DNA of 64,000 nucleotides from Macrotis lagotis (taxonomy: Eukaryota; Chordata; Mammalia; Peramelemorphia; Peramelidae), in contig NC_133665.1 of NCBI RefSeq assembly GCF_037893015.1, positions 105,181,937 to 105,245,936 on the forward strand. The letters run 5' to 3'. The number at the start of each line of letters is the position of its first letter. The stretch's first letter is position 1. The notes under the pieces were generated by a model. That model was not told where the DNA came from, made no database searches, and was given only the letters and a program-made list of their open reading frames with translations. This document shows, piece by piece, positions 59,105 to 64,000 of this stretch. Made by a program: the position numbers and the translations under genes.

Positions 59105-59522
59105 GGCCTCGGCGGCGCGCCGGCCCGCGTCCCCAACGGGCCCCCCTCTCCCCCCGACCACCCACAACGGTGCGGCGACAGTTCTTCAGAGTTTCTGGGG
59201 CAACCCGGGGCCAGAAGCGTGGGCCCCGGCTGGGCGCCTCCCGGGCCTCCCTCCCATTCGCCGGGGTGTCTCCGCGGCTCCCCGGCCCTTGTGCCCCCCC
59301 CCCCCCCCCCGCCGCGGCGGGAAGACAACCTCCGACTCCGGGCGCCGCGGGCCACCCCCTCCCCGCCCCGGCCGGGGCCCCTGCCTCGGAGCCGGGCCGG
59401 CGGGAGCGGGGAGCGGGGAGCGGGGCCCCGCCTCAGGGGCCCGGGGCGGAGGGGCGGCGCTGGCCCTGCCGGAGCCCCCACGCCCGGCCCGGGGTCCCGC
59501 CCCGGCCGCCCCCACCCCCCGC

Positions 59523-59600
59523 ACTCACCCGCTCGGCCCCGCCCCGCCCCGCCCGTCCGCGCACGCCCCCGCTGCAACGGCCGCCGCGCGCACGCGCACG
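59523..59600 (-). promoter_or_regulatory. C3orf62: C3orf62 exon 1 donor and GC-box promoter
   Basis: On the minus strand GAGCGG|GTGAGTGCGG is a strong donor (GT at 59528-59527). Immediately upstream, 59534-59553 holds overlapping GGGGCGGGG boxes of the Sp1 type. No TATA box. This is the expected setting for a CpG-island promoter with a non-coding first exon; the start site itself is not determined. Confidence 0.55.
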
Positions 59601-59659
59601 CCGCCGGGGACGTAGGGGGGCGCGGGCGAGGCGCGCCCCCGGCTCAGGACGCCACGCAG

Positions 59660-61789
59660 GCTTAGTGCAAACCATTGGCTTTTATTCTTTGTAGCATAGA
59701 AACCCGGTGTCGGGGGCCCTGAGGACACAAGCTGCGGCTCGGCGGGCGCGGCCGATCTCAAAGGCAGAAAGCGGGCCCGGGGCCCGGGGCCCGGGGCCGG
59801 CCAGGGCGGGGGGCTTTGTTCCGGGGCGCCGTCCGGCAGGCCAACACCAAGCGCCCCGGGCCGAACGCACTGCAAGTTCGGTGACTTGTGCAGAGGGCGA
59901 GGCTGCGGCCGGGCCTCGGGGGCTCCGGATGGGGGGCCCTGAGGTCCGGCGGCCCCTGGAGCAGGGGCAGGGCTAGGCGGGCAGGCCCTAGAGGTCCGAC
60001 CAAGATCAGGCTTGGTCCACATTCCTCCTCTACAACAGCACAAAACCACATGCATCCCCTTGGCATTGACTGGTTCTTTATAGAGTTTACATCCAGAGAA
60101 CCAGCTCCTGATGTGGCATTTTGGAGGAAAGAAGGCCAAGGCCACAACTAGTGATGTCCGTAGACAAAAGGAGCCAAGTGAAACAGTCCTAGGCACAAGA
60201 GAAAGGCAGTGGCAGTGAGTGGGTTACAGCATTTTTAAAAAAGAAAAGGAGAAACTGAGTTTGTGAAGCAGCAGGCAGCACAGTGGTTTGGGGATTATTT
60301 CAAGAATGCGGTTAGGTTTTTTGTTTTTTTTTTTAGTAAAAGAAAAAGACCTTTGGCGTATACATTTAAAAATATGGAAACGGGAGTGTCTTCTATAAAT
60401 TAAAATTGTCTTTGCCACTAATAGGCAAAGATAAAATGGTGTCCACAGTCACTGCTTTTTGGCGGCTTCTGCAAAAAGGGGAAACCAGTTGAAGCCAATG
60501 AAAATCAGAAAACTGTCACCAAATAGCAAGTCTGAAATTCAGAGTTCAGGGAAAGACGACCAGAAAAGAAGGAAAAGGTTGCTCCAAACAAGAAAAAAAG
60601 TTGAGCTGAAAAAAAATCTGCAGTTTGTCAGGAGAAACCCTCCTCCTCTCCAAAATAGAAGAATCTGTCAGAAAAGGACGAAAGGAGGGAAATAAATTTC
60701 CTATCCTCTCTTGCTATGCAACCAATTTAAAGAGGGTTGGCAAGGACTAACTTTACTTTTACCTAAATGGTTCCTTTTTGGTTTTGATGCAAATGTGACA
60801 AGGATTTCTTAGTTGTAGGCCTTAACCTGTAAGTAAGCAGGGAGGAAACTTTACCAAAATTACTGTCTCCAGGGAAAGAAGACTAAGAAAACTAAGCCCT
60901 CAGCAGCTTTAAAGTTGGGGAAGATTGTTTTTAGCCATAGTTAAAAAAAAATTCCAGCTGAATACAGAATCACAATGCTTCAATTCATCACTGAATACAG
61001 TAGTCATTAGCATCTAAAGATATCCCAAGCTAGGGGAGAGGGAAAGGAGATTCAAATACAATTTAAAAATCTACAATTACTGAGATAGTAGTTGCATTCA
61101 AGTCATTTCATTCAGGAAATATCAGAGGGATTAAAAATCAGAACTCAAACATTTTCTTCAAAGGAAAGGGAGGAATTCTTCAAGTAAATCTGTCAAAGTA
61201 CAAGGATGGCAGATTAAAAAAGTGCCCAATTTCACTTTTGGGTGGGTTTCCTACAGGAAAGGCTAAAATGGCAGCTGGCAAAGAGAAATGGAAAGTGGAA
61301 ATCTGAGAACTCTAGAATAGAATCTATTCTTATCAATACATAGGGCTCACTATGCCAACAAATATCTGGGTGCCTCAAGAAGAGCTACTATAGAAATTTT
61401 CCTGGAGAAATATATTCTTCACACCCTGCCCTTCTATGCCCCCCCCATCCCAGCAGCACTTTTTATTCTTTTTCACACTCCCACCCAACCATCCCACTCC
61501 CCAATAATGTGTGACTCCAGCCTTGTAGCCCTTACCCTGCTGACCCCAGCTCTGTAGCATCACAGGTGTTTACAGAACTTTCCCATAACTTGTATTTAAA
61601 AATAATAATTCAGCCTCTCAACAATAACCCTTCATGAGCAAACAGGGTCTTTTTTTTCTCTTCTGTTCCATAAAAAAGGAATTTCCCTTATGGATGGCAG
61701 TCTGTACATCTGGCAGCTTTTAGAGTGCAAGAGATGTTCCAGATGTGTTCAATGGTACTCTTTAAGATAGTGGCTGACTTCAGGCAGTT
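59660..61789 (-). other. USP4: USP4 3' UTR
   Basis: About 2.1 kb without interspersed repeats, contrasting with the introns. The proximal part is A/T-rich; the last 350 bp run into the CpG island with (GGGCCC) units at about 59775-59800. The distal AATAAA (minus) is at 59686-59681; another possible AATAAA is at about 61461-61466. Confidence 0.7.
59681..59686 (-). terminator. USP4: USP4 distal poly(A) signal
   Basis: TTTATT on the + strand, AATAAA on the minus strand, in AAAGAATAAAAGCCAATGG. It lies at the downstream edge of the repeat-free 3' UTR and about 150 bp before the C3orf62 exon 1 donor. Confidence 0.65.
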
Positions 61790-61951
61790 TCAGTTGGTAT
61801 CCATGCTGTATATGTCATCTTCCTCCAGCCCCTCCTGGGAGCACTTTCCTTTCTTCCCTGCTTCAGAGGGGCCAGGGAAACCTGGACCTGAGGGTGCCTT
61901 ATAAAATTCATCATCCCGACGCTGGTAAAACAACACATATGCTGCTTTTGT
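61790..61951 (-). CDS. USP4: USP4 terminal coding exon
   Basis: Acceptor TTTTGCAG; starts in phase 0 and ends at TGA 61792-61790, 53 residues. It opens with [20 protein letters not shown], matching human '[20 protein letters not shown]', the end of the USP fold. The following tail [33 protein letters not shown] differs from the human Ser-rich tail but ends in the same SMDTN. An ATG upstream in the same frame (61972) lies in the intron and is not a start. Confidence 0.97.
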   Translation of the reverse strand, partial: TKAAYVLFYQRRDDEFYKAPSGPGFPGPSEAGKKGKCSQEGLEEDDIYSMDTN

Positions 61952-62287
61952 CTGCAAAATAAGAAGAATCAAATCTATTAGGTTTAATCAAATAAAATGG
62001 AAAACCTTTTCTGATTATAGTAAGGCCCATTAGCAACTAAAGGGGACCTTCCTCCTTACCTCAAGGGTCTTCAACAGATACAGACTTTTGAATCTATGCT
62101 GTCACTGCTAAAGGTGGGAAGCATCCCAAATAACCCTCCAATCAGGTTAATGTAATGGCTCTGATCAACAGACCCATTTTTTTTTTATAGCTCATTCTCA
62201 TTTCCTATCATGACACGCATGTTTCTTTTAATTCATAAAGGCTGATTGTAGAAACTTGCTAATTTAAACCTTCTCAAAAATACTCAC

Positions 62288-62376
62288 CACTATTTGATCC
62301 TCAGAGGCCAGGGATACATTACTATCATCGAAGTAATACCATTTGCCATTCAGTTTGTTTTTTGCATATGCAGTAT
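62288..62376 (-). CDS. USP4: USP4 coding exon with catalytic Asp region
   Basis: An 89-bp exon with acceptor GTTGGCAG and donor GTGAGTATT. It completes the Tyr codon, then reads [20 protein letters not shown] and SLASEDQIV, identical to the human protein as I recall it. The FDDSNV motif contains the acidic residue of the catalytic triad. Complete identity over 29 residues indicates strong purifying selection. Confidence 0.97.
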
Positions 62377-62552
62377 CTGCCAACCAAATCAGGGAAGAAG
62401 ATATTGACAATTACTAAAGAAGGAATCTATGTTACATCAAACACAACAAAGCTTTTTCAAAAACCCTAAAATCAACTGTTACTGAGATACACAGCAAATT
62501 GGAAAATGTGATGTAATATGAACAGATAATATTGATTTTCTAATTTGTTTCT

Positions 62553-62672
62553 TCACAAATGGAGCACCAGCCTTGGACTCAGGAGGCCCTGAGTTCAAAT
62601 TTGGCCTCAGATACTTAATAAATGCCAAGCTATGTGACCTCGGAACCACTTCCTTAAACAAAATTTAAAAAA
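62553..62672 (+). repeat. 5'-truncated marsupial SINE
   Basis: GGAGCACCAGCCTTGGACTC, CCCTGAGTTCAAATTTGGCC, ATACTTAATAAATGCCAAGC, and an A-rich end. In a USP4 intron. Confidence 0.75.
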
Positions 62673-62922
62673 AATAAAGAAGTAATGCTTTCCAGCCATA
62701 TCCATATGGGGCATACTGAGTTCTTTGTCTTACTACTGGACTTCATGTAGAACTTGGTTTAAAATCTATTCTGCCTCTGCGATTTAAAAGGTGGAAATTA
62801 TTGTAATACTTCACTGTAATCTGCAGAACGCCTAATATACATCTACATAGGAAGTGTTCAGTTAAAATGTGCTGATATACAAAACTGAAAAATAAGAGAA
62901 GGGCATGAAATTTGGTACTTAC

Positions 62923-63026
62923 AGTGGCCCACACCCATAGCTCCATAATGATTGGATACTGCAACAAGGTCATAGACATAAGGGCCAGCTGCCGGGTCAC
63001 AGACAAACTCAGACATATGCAGATCT
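62923..63026 (-). CDS. USP4: USP4 coding exon with catalytic His box
   Basis: A 104-bp exon with acceptor ATCTTCAG and donor GTAAGTACC. It reads [20 protein letters not shown] then [14 protein letters not shown](Y). Human has '[35 protein letters not shown]'. The GVGHYTAYA segment, completed by the next exon, holds the catalytic histidine of the USP triad (established family knowledge). The histidine codon CAC is intact next to the splice site. Confidence 0.97.
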
Positions 63027-64000
63027 CTGAAGATAATACATAAGGCATCTCATAAGTATATGAACTTACAGGTAAAATCTGGTAGATATTAGGTATGTCA
63101 AGATTTCACTATAAATGAAAAATTGTATTATAAAATTAAGAGGAACAAGTTAGCAATCAGATTTATAGATAAAGAGTCCAAGACCAAACAAGGGAAGAGA
63201 TAGAAAGGATTACAGACCGTAAAACAAGACTATTTTGACTAAAAACAAATTAATGTTTTGCATAAACAAAAAATTAGAAGGGAAACAGCTGGGGGGAAAA
63301 TTATCTCTGGGGAGCAGCTAAGGTAGCAGGTTTAGTGTATAGAATCCTAGCTTTGCAATCAGGACTTGGGTTCAAATTTAGCCTCAGATATGTAAAACTT
63401 ACTAACTATGGTAACCATGAAGCAAGTCACTAAACCCTGATTGCCTTACCAAAAAAATCTGCAAAAGATATCTAACTGAATAGCAATTCACAACACTAAA
63501 CAATGATTAAGAAATCCAATAAGAAACTTTTATTAACTTCTTCCATCAAAAAACTGAAAGAAAAGTTGGCAAGCAGACAAGAAATAAGAATGGGGGTTAC
63601 TAAAGCAAAGCCAGTGATAACATAAGTAAACACCAGTCATCTCCACATGATGAACACAAGCCAGACATATGTATGGCCTAAAAGGCTCTGTGAAGAAAGA
63701 CAGCAAAAGAGTCAATCCTTGTAACTCCTAAGGAGTAACAGCATACAGTATAATGGGTTAGCAACTCAGACCAGAACACCACAGGACAAGGACTTCCCAA
63801 GGTTCAGTCCTGCGATAGCATACAATGTCCTGAAAAAGCAGAACTCTGAACTTCAAAGATATAGAAAGTAGGAGATCAGCATAAAAACCAAGAAGAAAAC
63901 CAAGTAAGGATAGCTATCTTACCCAAAAAGTGCAGGAGGAGGTAAAGATTAAAAAAAAAAAAAAAAGAATAAACCAAAGACAATGTTAAGTACCATTAAA
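63027..64000 (-). other. USP4: USP4 intron
   Basis: A/T-rich intronic sequence. A SINE lies at 63310-63455. No further USP4 exon recognised up to the window end. Confidence 0.6.
63310..63455 (+). repeat. Diverged marsupial SINE
   Basis: GGGGAGCAGCTAAGGTAGCA head, TTGGGTTCAAATTTAGCCTC, AAGCAAGTCACTAAACCCTG and TTGCCTTACCAAAAAAA. More diverged than other copies. Confidence 0.75.

Larger units (their letters stand above)
58890..60000. promoter_or_regulatory. CpG island spanning C3orf62 promoter and USP4 end
   Basis: About 1.1 kb of very G/C- and CpG-rich sequence with abrupt edges, the only such island in the window. It covers the minisatellite (58903-59104), the C3orf62 exon 1 donor and GC boxes, and the distal USP4 3' UTR. 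Exact borders need a CpG o/e calculation. Confidence 0.85.
59660..63026 (-). other. USP4: USP4 gene, 3' portion
   Basis: The last three coding exons and 3' UTR of ubiquitin-specific protease 4. The protein is a cysteine deubiquitinase of about 960 residues in human. The window holds the C-terminal end of its catalytic domain and the tail. The next upstream exon (the '[23 protein letters not shown]' part) was not found up to base 64000, so the intron exceeds 970 bp. Orientation and order relative to C3orf62 match human. Confidence 0.95.

Noticed and set aside
58776-59615. Open frame of 279 codons (+), and 244 codons on the other strand
   Set aside because: It lies in the CpG island and 17-bp minisatellite, where stop codons are rare in all frames. 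The product is Pro/Gly/Arg-rich with no domain, and both strands are open.

Overview
This is a vertebrate nuclear window from a marsupial. The repeats give the clade. More than a dozen copies of a tRNA-headed SINE carry the marsupial-typical blocks GGCAGCTAGGTGGCACAGTG, GAGTTCAAATC, TGTGGCCTTGGGCAAG and CACTTAACCCCATTGCC. They sit beside marsupial-type L1/HAL1, RTE and L2 debris. I cannot fix the species; the SINE subtype with 'CTTAATAATTACCTAGCTGTG' suggests an Australian, possibly dasyurid, lineage (weak inference).

Three host genes are supported by exon-by-exon protein similarity recalled from human proteins. Their order and orientation match human 3p21.31. (1) IHO1/CCDC36 (+ strand): four 3' coding exons at 4570-4618, 4801-4888, 26809-26912 and 27510-28655; the N-terminal exons lie outside the window or were not found. 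(2) C3orf62 (- strand): a complete coding sequence in three exons at 57391-56985, 55424-55333 and 52533-52268, plus a probable non-coding first exon in a CpG island. (3) USP4 (- strand): the last three coding exons at 63026-62923, 62376-62288 and 61951-61790, and a 2.1 kb 3' UTR. IHO1 and C3orf62 converge. USP4 and C3orf62 are head-to-tail, with USP4's poly(A) signal about 150 bp upstream of the C3orf62 first splice donor, inside one CpG island.

Layout: 1-4.5 kb is IHO1 intron with SINE and L2 pieces. 4.9-26.8 kb is a 22 kb IHO1 intron packed with L1/HAL1, an RTE copy, two hAT-like elements and L2/MIR relics. 27.5-29.3 kb is the IHO1 last exon and 3' UTR. 29.3-51.3 kb is intergenic, with a TC/AC/GA inverted-repeat structure (32.9-33.7 kb) and a nested pair of HAL1-type retroposons (37.9-42.0 kb). 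51.3-59.6 kb is C3orf62. 59.7-64 kb is USP4.

The most unusual material is the nested retroposon pair. An approximately 0.9 kb derivative without an ORF keeps L1-like 5' and 3' ends and perfect 16-bp target-site duplications. It is split by a 3.2 kb ORF1-only (HAL1) element with its own 15-bp duplication. The 3' tails of both carry antisense SINE-derived modules with a marked A-to-G excess on the element's sense strand, a pattern that would fit RNA editing before insertion (hypothesis). IHO1 acts in meiotic double-strand-break formation, USP4 is a deubiquitinase, and C3orf62 is poorly characterised; nothing here suggests they act in one pathway.
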